In this document: piece after piece, positions 9,496-17,895 of the stretch
How positions within the stretch are numbered: the first letter of the stretch is position 1
Layout of the letters: each line of letters begins with the position of its first letter
NCBI RefSeq assembly: GCF_947487305.1
Contig: NZ_CANKWH010000001.1
Location: 310,001-374,000 of the forward strand
DNA: 64,000 nucleotides
Reading direction: 5' to 3'
Source: an uncultured Paracoccus sp.
GTDB taxonomy: Bacteria; Pseudomonadota; Alphaproteobacteria; Rhodobacterales; Rhodobacteraceae
The notes under the pieces: generated by a model
Told to the model about the DNA's origin: nothing
Database searches by the model: none
Seen by the model: only the letters and a program-made list of their open reading frames with translations
Made by a program: the position numbers and the translations under genes

Positions 9496-11193
9496 TCAGG
9501 CGGTTTCGCGCCGTTCCGCCGCAAGTCCCTTGAAGATCGCCCAGACCGCGCCCAGAAGCACGATGGTGAAGGGAAACCCGGTGGAAACCGCCATCGCCTG
9601 CAGCGCCGTCAGCCCGCCGCCCAGCAAGAGCGCAATGGCGACCAGACCCTCGAAACTGCACCAGAACACCCGCTGCGGCACCGGGGCGTTGATCTTGCCG
9701 CCGGCAGAGATGGTGTCGATCACCAGCGAACCGGAATCCGAGGAGGTGACGAAGAAGACGATCACCAGGATGATGCCGATGAAGCTGCTGATCTGCGACA
9801 GCGGCAGCTGTTCCAGCATCGAGAAGAGCTTCAGCTCCAGCGGCGCCTCGGTGATGCCGGCAAAGCCGCCAAGCGTCAACGAGATGGCGGTGCCGCCAAG
9901 CGCGGTCATCCACAACACGCAGACCAGCGACGGCACGATCAGCACCGCGATCAGGAATTGCCGCACCGTCCGGCCGCGCGAGACGCGGGCGATGAACATG
10001 CCGACGAAGGGTGACCAGCTGATCCACCAGGCCCAGTAGAAGGCGGTCCAGCCCTGGCGGAAGTTGTCATCCGTGCGCCCGAAGGGATTGGACAGCGGGA
10101 TGATGTCGACCGCATAGGCGCGCAGGTTGCCGAAGAAGCCGGTCAGGATCGACCAGGTCGGCCCGACGGCGATGACGAAGACGAGCAGCAGGATCGCCAG
10201 CGCCATGTTGGCCTCGGACAGAAGCTTCACCCCCTTCTCGACCCCGGCCACGACCGAAATGGTGGCGATCAGCGTGATCAGCACGATCAGGATGATCTTG
10301 GTGCTGAGGCTGGCTTCGATGCCGAAGAGATGGCTCAGCCCCGCCGTCGCCTGTTCGGCCCCGAGGCCAAGCGAGGTGGCGAGCCCGAAGATCGTGGCAA
10401 AGACCGCGAGAATGTCGATGACATGCCCGGGCCAGCCCCAGATCCGGTCGCCGAAGATCGGGTAGAAGACCGAGCGCATCGTCAGCGGCAGGCCCTTGTT
10501 ATAGGAGAAAAGCGCCAGCGACAGCGCCAGCACCGCGTAGATCGCCCAGGGGTGCAGACCCCAGTGGAAGATCGTCGCAGCCATGCCAAGGCGGCGCGCG
10601 CCAAGCTCGTCCCCGGTCGCGCCCGCAAGCGGTGCCCAATCTGTGCGCACCCCGTCCTCGACCACCGGCCCGGCCAGCGCGGCATCGAAATGCCCCATCG
10701 GCTCGGCCACGCCGTAGAACATCAGCCCGATGCCCATCCCGGCGGCAAACAGCATCGCGAACCAGCCCGACAGGCTGAAATCCGGCGTCGCCTCGGGCCC
10801 GCCAAGACGAACGCTGCCATAGGGCGAGACGATCAGGATCAGGCAGGTCAGCACGAAGATGTTGCCCGCCGTCAGGAAGAACCAGTCGAGATTGCCGGTC
10901 AGCGCATCGCGCAGGCCGGTGAAGACCGGCTCGAGCGAGCTGGCGAACAGCATGGTCACGACGGTGAAGATCAGGATCGCACTCGCCGAAATGACAAAGA
11001 CCGGGTTGTGGATGTCGTAGGGAATGCCACCGCGGTTCTGGATATTGTCCTGCCCGATCTCGTAATCGGTCTCGATGATTTCGGTTGCGCCCTCGGGCTC
11101 GGGGATCGCTTCGACCTCGGGGGGTGCAGTCTCTTGCCCCTCGGTGATGCGATCATCCGCATCGTCGGGCCGTGGATCGGCGGGATTGTTCAT
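9496..11193 (-). CDS. BCCT family betaine/carnitine/choline transporter
   Basis: A 565-residue secondary transporter of the betaine-choline-carnitine family with a polar acidic N-terminal tail of about 70 residues and 12 hydrophobic segments. Family hallmarks: the glycine-rich stretch AAGMGIGLMFYGVAEP in the first third and the aromatic substrate-gate helix WTAFYWAWWISWSPFVGMF. The long acidic N-terminus and absence of a long C-terminal domain differ from osmosensing BetP. Substrates of the family are quaternary amines such as glycine betaine or choline, which would fit the methylated-amine catabolism encoded further right, but the exact substrate is not readable. The intergenic region upstream holds a CCGGCGG/CCGCCGG hairpin (11228-11245). 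Confidence 0.9.
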   Translation of the reverse strand: MNNPADPRPDDADDRITEGQETAPPEVEAIPEPEGATEIIETDYEIGQDNIQNRGGIPYDIHNPVFVISASAILIFTVVTMLFASSLEPVFTGLRDALTGNLDWFFLTAGNIFVLTCLILIVSPYGSVRLGGPEATPDFSLSGWFAMLFAAGMGIGLMFYGVAEPMGHFDAALAGPVVEDGVRTDWAPLAGATGDELGARRLGMAATIFHWGLHPWAIYAVLALSLALFSYNKGLPLTMRSVFYPIFGDRIWGWPGHVIDILAVFATIFGLATSLGLGAEQATAGLSHLFGIEASLSTKIILIVLITLIATISVVAGVEKGVKLLSEANMALAILLLVFVIAVGPTWSILTGFFGNLRAYAVDIIPLSNPFGRTDDNFRQGWTAFYWAWWISWSPFVGMFIARVSRGRTVRQFLIAVLIVPSLVCVLWMTALGGTAISLTLGGFAGITEAPLELKLFSMLEQLPLSQISSFIGIILVIVFFVTSSDSGSLVIDTISAGGKINAPVPQRVFWCSFEGLVAIALLLGGGLTALQAMAVSTGFPFTIVLLGAVWAIFKGLAAERRETA

Positions 11194-11407
11194 TCCGTCC
11201 CTTTCCTTTGTTGGTTTTCATGGTCATCCGGCGGATTTCCGCCGGGGGCGAGAAACCTGCCACATCCTGTCCAGAATGGCCACCCACCCGCCCGGCGTGG
11301 CGAGTTTCGCGACGAATCCGGGGCCTGATGCGACCAATGCGCGCCCCGCCTTGACCCTTCCGGGCGCCCCTGCGCAGTATCCGCCCACCGAAAAGGAGCC
11401 GGGACAC

Positions 11408-12064
11408 ATGAGTCGCGAGAACCGCAATTTCGTCGTCGTCGGACTGGGCAGCTTCGGCAGTGTGGTCGCGGCGGAACTGGCGCGCTTCGGCAACCGCGTC
11501 CTTGGCATCGACAATGACGAGCGGCGGGTGTCGGCCATGGCCGAAACCCTGTCGAGCGTCGTGATCCTGGATGCCACCGACGAGGGCGCGCTTCGCGAGG
11601 CGGGTGCCTATCAGTACGATGTCGCGCTGGTCTCGATCGGCAATGATCTCGAGGCCAGCATCCTTGCGGCGATGAACCTGCGGCTGATCGGGGTCGAGAC
11701 CATCTGGGCCAAGGCCGAGAACCGCACCCAGCACCGGATCCTGTCCAAGATCGGCGTCGACCGGGTGATCCTGCCGGCGCTGGAGATGGGCCGGCACACG
11801 GCGCAGATGCTGAACAACCCGGCGGTTCAGGATTACGTCGCGCTTGGCAATGGCTTCAGCGTGGTGAACCTGCTGATCCCGAAACGGCTGGCCGGCAAGG
11901 CCATCGGCGATCTCGCCATCGGCGAGGGCGTGCGGGTGCTTGGCGTCATGCGCGGCACCGAGTATTTCAGCGGTCAGGACGAGGGCTATCTGCTGAAAGA
12001 GGCCGACCGCATGTTGCTCTTGGGCAAGCGGCCCGAGCTGACGGCCTTCGGCGACCGGCTGTGA
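11408..12064 (+). CDS. TrkA/KtrA-type potassium uptake regulatory subunit
   Basis: A cytosolic RCK subunit of 218 residues that gates a K+ channel-like transporter in response to nucleotides. The N-terminal Rossmann RCK-N domain starts NFVVVGLGSFGSVVAAEL (GxGxxG at about 10-15), with the acidic ligand LGIDNDERRV at the end of the second strand. The C-terminal RCK-C domain covers about 140-218. The ATG at 11408 is preceded by AAAAGGAGCC, a good ribosome binding site. The frame is open further upstream, but that stretch lies opposite the BCCT gene start. The last base pairs overlap the TrkH-like gene (GTGA). Confidence 0.92.
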   Translation: MSRENRNFVVVGLGSFGSVVAAELARFGNRVLGIDNDERRVSAMAETLSSVVILDATDEGALREAGAYQYDVALVSIGNDLEASILAAMNLRLIGVETIWAKAENRTQHRILSKIGVDRVILPALEMGRHTAQMLNNPAVQDYVALGNGFSVVNLLIPKRLAGKAIGDLAIGEGVRVLGVMRGTEYFSGQDEGYLLKEADRMLLLGKRPELTAFGDRL

Positions 12065-13416
12065 CACGCTTCCCCCGCCTGACCCGGCGCGGCTTCCAGC
12101 GCTGGCTCGGCCGCACCCCGCCGACGGCGGTTCTGGCCACCGGCTATCTTGCCCTGATCCTGCTGGGCGGCCTGCTGCTGATGCTGCCCATTGCCACCAC
12201 GCGGCCGATCACGCTGCTGGACGCGCTTTTCACCTCGACCTCGGCGGTGACAGTAACCGGGCTTGGCGTCATCGATTCCGAACTGACCCTGACCTTCTGG
12301 GGGCAGCTCATCGTCATGCTGCTGATCCAGCTGGGCGGGCTGGGGCTGATGACCTTCGCCGTGCTGGTCTTCTCGGCGCTTGGCATGTCCATCGGCGTGG
12401 CGCAGAGCCACTACCTGCGCGAGGATCTGAAGCAGACCTCATATGAAAGCCTGTCGCGGCTGACCTATACCATCCTGCGCATCGTGCTCTTGGCCGAGGT
12501 CGCGGGCGCGATGCTGCTGTGCCTGACCTTCGTGCCGAAATACGGGTTCGAGATGGGCGTCTGGCACGCCATCTTCCACTCGGTCTCGGCCTTCAACAAT
12601 GCCGGTTTCTCGACCTTCTCGCCGGGGCTGGTGGCCTATGCCACCGATCCGATCATCAATGTCGTGCTGCCGGCCTTGTGGATCACCGGCGGCATCGGCT
12701 ACCTTGTCACCTCCGAGATCGCCCGGCGCAAGTTCTGGCAGGGCTATAGCCTGCACACGCGGCTGATGCTCGTGGGCACGGCGGTGCTGATCGTCCTGGG
12801 CGTCGGGCTGACGGCGGTGCTGGAATGGAACAACCCCGAGACGCTGGGGCAGTTCGACAGCTGGATCGCGCGCATGACCGTCGCCTGGTTCCAGGGCGTT
12901 GTGCCGCGCACCGCCGGTTTCAACACCGTGCCCATTGGCGAATTGCACGAGTCGACCTCGCTGCTCTACATGGCGCTGATGATCATCGGCGCCGGCCCGA
13001 CCTCGACGGCGGGCGGGCTGAAGGTCACGACGATCATGGTGCTGTTCCTCGCCACACTGGCCTTCTTTCGCCGCCGCACCCATGTCTGGGCCTTCGGCCG
13101 CTCGGTCGGGCTCGAGGAGGTGCTGAAGGTCATGGCGCTGATCGCGCTGTCCGCCGTGCTGATGTTCAGCGCCATCTTCATCCTGATGATGACCGAGACG
13201 GCGGATTTCCTCGACATCAGCTTCGAGGTCGCCAGCGCCTTCGGCACCACCGGGCTGTCGCGCGGGGTCACGCCCGAACTGAGCGAGTTCGGCCGCGTCG
13301 TCATCATGGTGGTGATGTTCCTTGGGCGGGTCGGGCCGCTGACGCTTGGCGTCTTCCTTGCCACCAGCGTACCGTCCCGCGTGCGTTATCCGCAGGGACA
13401 ACTGCATCTTGGCTGA
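12061..13416 (+). CDS. TrkH/KtrB-family potassium transporter, membrane subunit
   Basis: The 451-residue K+-translocating subunit, with repeated membrane-pore-membrane units. Selectivity-filter-like segments are visible: TSTSAVTVTGLGVID (about 59-73), SAFNNAGFSTFS, RTAGFNTVPIG and ASAFGTTGLSRGVTP. The single glycines in the filters follow the KtrB/TrkH pattern. The GTG start overlaps the stop of the TrkA-like gene by four bases, so the two subunits are translationally coupled. The length suits KtrB. Confidence 0.93.
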   Translation: MTRFPRLTRRGFQRWLGRTPPTAVLATGYLALILLGGLLLMLPIATTRPITLLDALFTSTSAVTVTGLGVIDSELTLTFWGQLIVMLLIQLGGLGLMTFAVLVFSALGMSIGVAQSHYLREDLKQTSYESLSRLTYTILRIVLLAEVAGAMLLCLTFVPKYGFEMGVWHAIFHSVSAFNNAGFSTFSPGLVAYATDPIINVVLPALWITGGIGYLVTSEIARRKFWQGYSLHTRLMLVGTAVLIVLGVGLTAVLEWNNPETLGQFDSWIARMTVAWFQGVVPRTAGFNTVPIGELHESTSLLYMALMIIGAGPTSTAGGLKVTTIMVLFLATLAFFRRRTHVWAFGRSVGLEEVLKVMALIALSAVLMFSAIFILMMTETADFLDISFEVASAFGTTGLSRGVTPELSEFGRVVIMVVMFLGRVGPLTLGVFLATSVPSRVRYPQGQLHLG

Positions 13417-13463
13417 CCGCCCTGCCCGGCCTATAACCGCCGCGACAGTCGAAGGATCAGCCG

Positions 13464-14051
13464 ATGCGCAGCGCCACCATCACCCGCAACACCGCCGAAA
13501 CCCGGATCGAGGTCAGTGTGAACCTCGACGGCAGCGGGGTCTATGACAACCAGACCGGCGTCGGCTTCTTCGACCACATGCTGGACCAGCTGTCGCGGCA
13601 TTCGCTGATCGACCTGACCGTGCGGGCCGAGGGCGACCTGCATATCGACGATCACCACACGGTCGAGGATGTGGGCATCGCCATCGGCCAGGCGCTGACC
13701 CGGGCCCTTGGCGACAAGCGCGGCATCCGCCGCTATGGGTCCTTCCTGCTCGCCATGGATGACAGCCTCGTGCGGGCAGCGCTGGACCTGTCGGCGCGGC
13801 CCTTTTTGGTCTGGAATGTCGATTTCCCGACCCAGAAGATCGGCACGTTCGACACCGAGCTGGTGCGCGAATTCTTCCAGGCGCTCAGCACGCATGGCGG
13901 CATCACCCTGCATGTCGATCGGCTCCACGGGCTGAACAGCCACCACATCGCCGAGGCCGCGTTCAAGGCGGTGGCCCGCGCCCTGCGCGAGGCGGTCGAG
14001 CCCGATCCGCGCATGGCCGGCATCCTGCCCTCGACCAAGGGGGCGCTGTGA
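13464..14051 (+). CDS. hisB: Imidazoleglycerol-phosphate dehydratase
   Basis: HisB dehydrates imidazole glycerol phosphate in histidine synthesis. The 195-residue monofunctional form (no phosphatase domain) has the two Mn-binding histidine clusters characteristic of the enzyme: [12 protein letters not shown] with [11 protein letters not shown] in the first half and HGGITLHVD with [12 protein letters not shown] in the second. It overlaps hisH by the TGATG junction. It starts 47 bp after the TrkH-like gene and could have its own promoter in that gap. Confidence 0.97.
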   Translation: MRSATITRNTAETRIEVSVNLDGSGVYDNQTGVGFFDHMLDQLSRHSLIDLTVRAEGDLHIDDHHTVEDVGIAIGQALTRALGDKRGIRRYGSFLLAMDDSLVRAALDLSARPFLVWNVDFPTQKIGTFDTELVREFFQALSTHGGITLHVDRLHGLNSHHIAEAAFKAVARALREAVEPDPRMAGILPSTKGAL

Positions 14052-14695
14052 TGCGGGTGGCGCTGGTCGATTACGACAGCGGCAACCTGCATTCGGCGGA
14101 AAAGGCGTTCCAGCTGATGGGCCGCGAGGCCGGCGCCGAGGTGGTCGTCACCTCGGACCCCGGGGTGGTGGCCCGCGCCGACCGGATCGTCCTGCCGGGC
14201 GACGGCGCCTTTCCCGCCTGCCGGGCGGCGCTGAACGCCGTCGACGGCATGACCGAGGCGCTGCGGGACGCGGTGCTGGCGCGCGGCGTGCCCTTCATGG
14301 GTATCTGCGTGGGGATGCAGATGCTGGCCGATCTCGGCCATGAATACCGCCCGACCGAAGGGCTGGGCTGGATCGGGGGCGAGGTGGTGGCCATCGACAC
14401 GGCGGAAACCCGCGCCGCCGGGCTGAAAGTCCCGCATATGGGCTGGAACGACCTCGTCATCGACCACCCCCACCCGGTTCTGGAGGGCATCACCACCGGC
14501 GATCACGCCTATTTCGTCCACAGCTGGCAGTTCCAGGTGCGGAACCCCGCCGAGCGCCTGGCCCATGCGGGTTATGGCAGCGCGGTGACGGCGGTGGTCG
14601 GGCGGGACAATATCGTGGGCACGCAGTTCCACCCCGAGAAGTCGCAGGGGGTGGGGTTGCGGATGATCGGGAATTTTCTGGGGTGGAGGGTGTGA
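14051..14695 (+). CDS. hisH: Imidazole glycerol phosphate synthase, glutaminase subunit
   Basis: HisH hydrolyses glutamine and channels ammonia to HisF. The 214-residue class I amidotransferase carries the nucleophile Cys86 in PFMGICVGMQ and the His/Glu pair in GTQFHPEKSQG near the C-terminus. I start at the ATG at 14051, which overlaps the hisB stop (TGATG); a GTG three bases upstream is possible. In relatives hisH is normally followed by hisA and hisF. Here it is followed by an AT-rich gene on the opposite strand, and neither hisA nor hisF is in the window. Confidence 0.96.
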   Translation: MRVALVDYDSGNLHSAEKAFQLMGREAGAEVVVTSDPGVVARADRIVLPGDGAFPACRAALNAVDGMTEALRDAVLARGVPFMGICVGMQMLADLGHEYRPTEGLGWIGGEVVAIDTAETRAAGLKVPHMGWNDLVIDHPHPVLEGITTGDHAYFVHSWQFQVRNPAERLAHAGYGSAVTAVVGRDNIVGTQFHPEKSQGVGLRMIGNFLGWRV

Positions 14696-14711
14696 GGGGG
14701 TAGGCGGAGGG
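14680..14711 (+). repeat. G-rich tract at the 3' end of hisH
   Basis: Four G-runs (GGGG, GGG, GGGGG, GGG, with two further GG) occur in 32 bases spanning the hisH stop codon. This is a possible G-quadruplex. It lies at the boundary between GC-rich host genes and the AT-rich KAP gene. Positions 14689-14700 (GGTGTGAGGGGG) recur inverted at 16286-16297 on the other side of that gene. Confidence 0.4.
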
Positions 14712-14795
14712 AAGCATCTTGCACCAACCCTCTGCCGATTGTGAGAAGCCTGAAAAGATCGACCGCACTAGGCCGAAAAAGGTGCACAACTGAGA

Positions 14796-16154
14796 TCAAA
14801 CTCTAAAGACGTCCACCCAGTCCTTCTGAATATTGAAAGGTATCTTCCGGTGGCTTTGCGGACGTCCAAAACTGTCAAACCGACTTCCGATATCATCCTT
14901 CCATGACGGGAGGCGATCGTCGTCAAGAGCGGATTCCGGCCCACACGCATAAATAGTTGTTACCAACCAAAGGGTTAACCCATGGTCGTATTCAGGGTTA
15001 TAATTACCATCAATTCTCTCCGCGGTCTTAACCGCAGAGGCTCCAAGGAATTCACTTATTTCATCGATAGATGCGCTTGACGAAACAAGTTTCCTATGAA
15101 GCTTCGGATCAACGACAGAACTTGCAAGAAGAACGCAAAGAATGTCAATAAAGCCCTCTTTATACCTTCCCTCTAATACTGACGTTGGAAGAATTGCTAT
15201 TTTAGATAATATTTTTCCGACGTCTCTCAGTGACATCTCATTGCGCGCGGCCACATACAACATTAGGTTGGCGCAGCGTTCTGATAGCGCCCTTGGAAGA
15301 TCCATATCAGATATCAATTGAGCAGCGTACCGCGCCACAGTGCTCTCATCGCCTCTAGGTCCCATGAGGCGCGGAAGAGAGAACGATATGTTGATGAATT
15401 TCCTCAAATAGCTCTCGGCATCTACGTCAGTACCGTACCTTGCTTTCACACTATTTTCGAGAGCTGCACCATTAATGCCAAGTACGAAATGAACTCTTGG
15501 GACCGAAAAGAAATGTTTTATTATTTCCAATACCGATAGCGCGTAGTCTGGGCGACAACGGTCCAACTCATCGATAACTACAATGATGGGAGCATCTTGA
15601 TCTTGAGTCAATTTGACCAATAAATCTTTGAACGCCTCGATTGCGCTTCTACGTTCTTTCTCAAAGTCCCACAAATTTCTTGTGGCGTCTTTCGCTTCAG
15701 AACTCACCGAGTCGACGAGCACGTCACCAAGTTCTTCGAGATGCTGTTTGGCACCGAATGTTGCGAGAGACAGAGCTATCCCGAAGGTCGGTTTGGCAAT
15801 CTTGGTTGCTACCGCTTTCCACTTCCTGATCGTCGACTGCTGTTTCGCCGGAATGCGGTCGCTCACCGCCCCAATAATTGATACAAGGGGATCTGAAACA
15901 TAATCATTTTCAAATGCATCAAAATATACTGTTGTCGCGGAACCGTTGTTCTCTTTTTTATGCGCCGCGCACCATCTTTTTAGGAAGTAAGTTTTTCCAT
16001 TCCCCCACTTATCATCGAGAGCAATAACAACAGGATTTTCTAGCCTCTCCACGAGGCCGGAAAGCTGCTTTGATAGGGGTGCGCGCCCCAGTATATCATC
16101 CTCAAATCCAGTTTCATAAAGAACACAGTCAGCATCCTGTGGGAACAGCTTCAT
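14796..16154 (-). CDS. KAP family P-loop NTPase
   Basis: A 452-residue NTPase of the STAND-like KAP family. Walker A is ALDDKWGNGKTYFLKRW (about 45-61), and Walker B is IIVVIDELDRCRPDYAL (190-206), with the typical ELDRC signature. Between them lies the family's insert (about 110-175), here only mildly hydrophobic, so a membrane anchor is doubtful. A helical C-terminal region follows. The gene is visibly AT-rich with non-host codon use, and its upstream gap is AT-rich too, indicating horizontal transfer. It sits alone between hisH and ppx. Some KAP proteins take part in anti-phage systems, but no defence partner is adjacent here. The function is unknown. Confidence 0.85.
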   Translation of the reverse strand: MKLFPQDADCVLYETGFEDDILGRAPLSKQLSGLVERLENPVVIALDDKWGNGKTYFLKRWCAAHKKENNGSATTVYFDAFENDYVSDPLVSIIGAVSDRIPAKQQSTIRKWKAVATKIAKPTFGIALSLATFGAKQHLEELGDVLVDSVSSEAKDATRNLWDFEKERRSAIEAFKDLLVKLTQDQDAPIIVVIDELDRCRPDYALSVLEIIKHFFSVPRVHFVLGINGAALENSVKARYGTDVDAESYLRKFINISFSLPRLMGPRGDESTVARYAAQLISDMDLPRALSERCANLMLYVAARNEMSLRDVGKILSKIAILPTSVLEGRYKEGFIDILCVLLASSVVDPKLHRKLVSSSASIDEISEFLGASAVKTAERIDGNYNPEYDHGLTLWLVTTIYACGPESALDDDRLPSWKDDIGSRFDSFGRPQSHRKIPFNIQKDWVDVFRV

Positions 16155-16285
16155 ATATCATACTCATATTAACCCCCGACCAACAGGCTACGGTAAGAAC
16201 CAACCGACGCCTGTGGAAGGCTAAATTAATCTATCCATAATCTATCAATAGTAGGTCGTCCCCCTACCGTACCTAGGAAGCCACC

Positions 16286-16297
16286 CCCCCTCACACC
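16286..16297 (-). repeat. Inverted copy of the 12-bp flank of the KAP gene
   Basis: The plus-strand sequence CCCCCTCACACC is the exact inverse of 14689-14700. It covers the stop codon of ppx. The two copies bracket a 1.6-kb AT-rich segment. They may be terminal inverted repeats of an inserted element, or chance, because both contain a GTGTGA stop-codon context followed by G runs. Confidence 0.3.
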
Positions 16298-17820
16298 ACC
16301 ACCGCCTCAACCTCCATCGACTTGCACAGTGACTCGAACCGCGACCTTGCCACTTCGCCGAACAGCGCCTGCCCCACCCGGGTCAGCTTCAGCTCCAGCG
16401 CCTTCGGCCGCAGTGTCAAGGTCCCCGCGCTGTTCGGGTCCTTGACCGAGAACATGGCGCCGAAGCGCATGGCCTTGCCGAGGATTTCGGCATCCTTGGT
16501 CTCGCGCTCGGTCAGCAGCGCGAAAAGCGGCGTCATCGGAGAATCCTCGCGGCTGTTCTTGTAGCGGTGCAGCAGGGCGAGGCCGAGGAAGATGCGTTCG
16601 GGGTGGGACAGCGCGGCCATGTTGGCGCGGGTGACGTTGTCGAAACAGGCCTCGGCGCGGTAGTCGGGATGGGCGCGCCAGGTGGTGTCGTGCAAAAGGC
16701 AGGCAGCGCGGATCAGCCGGTCGCGCTCGGGCGTGACGCCGGCGAACAAAGGTTCGAGGAACTTGTAGAGCTTCTTGCCGAAGCCGGGGGTGCGGGCCAT
16801 CTGCCGCTCGGTGAAGCGCGCGGCCTCGATCAGCGGGTCGCGCTTGCGCAGGGTCTTCGACATATGCTCGTAAAGCAGGCCCTCGCGGATGCCATAGCTG
16901 CTGACGGCCAGTTCCTTGGGCTTGAAGGTCAGGACCAGCTGGCGCAGCACCTGCGCGGCCAGCGGCACCAGTTCCATCCGCGCGGTGCCGATGCCCACCA
17001 GCTTGCGCAGATGCTCGATGTCGTTCTCCTCGATCCATTTCACGGTGTCCTGCACCGCCGCGGGGCCCATGCGGTATTCGTGCAGCACGGTCATCGGGTA
17101 GTGCGTGCGCTCGATATCCAGCCGCGCGATGGCCCGCCACGAGCCGCCGACCAGATAGATGCGGTCGTGATCGGTGCCAACTTGCGCCGCCAGTTCCTCC
17201 ATCACCGCCTTGATATGGGCGCGCAACCCATCCTTGCCGCCCTTGACCTGCTGCAACCGGAAGGGGCCCAGCTGCGAGGTGGCGCGCTTGCCGACCTTGC
17301 CATCCTTCAGCACCGCCAGTTCCATCGAGTTGCCGCCGATGTCGCAGACGAGGCCGCTTGCATCGGGCCAGCCCAGCAGCACCCCCTGCGCCGAGAGCCG
17401 CGCCTCTTCCTGGCCGTCGATGACCCAGAGCTTCAGCCCCAGTTCCTCCTCGACGCGCTTCTGGAAGGCCGGGCCATCCTCGGCATCGCGCACGGCGGCG
17501 GTGGCAACGCAGGTCAGGGGCTTCACGCCCATGCCCTCGGCCAGCGCGGCAAAGCGTTTCAGCGCCGAAAACCCGCGCTCGACCCCCTGCGGGTTCAGCT
17601 TGCCGGTGGCGGCCATGTCCTGCCCCAGACCGGCCATGACCTTCTCGTTGTAGAAATAGGCCGGGCTGCGCGCCGCACCCTCGAACACCACCAGGCGGAT
17701 CGAGTTCGAGCCGACATCGACCACGCCCACGCGGCTGAGTGCCCGGGCAGAATCGTCGGTGAAGATCGAATCGCCCCAGGGCTCGATCTTCTTGCCAGCA
17801 GTCGTCAGAACCCCGTTCAT
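16291..17820 (-). CDS. ppx: Exopolyphosphatase (Ppx/GppA family)
   Basis: A 509-residue Ppx/GppA phosphatase that releases phosphate from polyphosphate or hydrolyses pppGpp. The actin-like ATPase fold is shown by VVDVGSNSIRLVVFE (33-47), DGQEEARLSAQGVLLG and DIGGNSMELAVL. The C-terminal half is an HD-like helical domain (CLLHDTTWRAHPDYRAE, near 375). It lies downstream of ppk in the same direction, with a 75-bp gap, so degradation and synthesis of polyphosphate are genetically linked. Family assignment is firm; the preference between polyP and pppGpp is not readable. Confidence 0.92.
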   Translation of the reverse strand: MNGVLTTAGKKIEPWGDSIFTDDSARALSRVGVVDVGSNSIRLVVFEGAARSPAYFYNEKVMAGLGQDMAATGKLNPQGVERGFSALKRFAALAEGMGVKPLTCVATAAVRDAEDGPAFQKRVEEELGLKLWVIDGQEEARLSAQGVLLGWPDASGLVCDIGGNSMELAVLKDGKVGKRATSQLGPFRLQQVKGGKDGLRAHIKAVMEELAAQVGTDHDRIYLVGGSWRAIARLDIERTHYPMTVLHEYRMGPAAVQDTVKWIEENDIEHLRKLVGIGTARMELVPLAAQVLRQLVLTFKPKELAVSSYGIREGLLYEHMSKTLRKRDPLIEAARFTERQMARTPGFGKKLYKFLEPLFAGVTPERDRLIRAACLLHDTTWRAHPDYRAEACFDNVTRANMAALSHPERIFLGLALLHRYKNSREDSPMTPLFALLTERETKDAEILGKAMRFGAMFSVKDPNSAGTLTLRPKALELKLTRVGQALFGEVARSRFESLCKSMEVEAVVV

Positions 17821-17895
17821 CGCCTGTCTCCTTCTGGCCGTCCGGCCAAGCGCGCCGGGTTTGCCATGTGTAGATGACCCGTCATCCCGCCGGGG

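Noticed and set aside
14796..16154. Member of the qatABCD-type anti-phage operon
   Set aside because: Only a KAP ATPase is present; no QueC-like, TatD-like or other partner gene is adjacent.
14696..16290. Insertion sequence or integron around the KAP gene
   Set aside because: No transposase, integrase, target-site duplication or tRNA attachment site is visible; only the short inverted repeat was noted.
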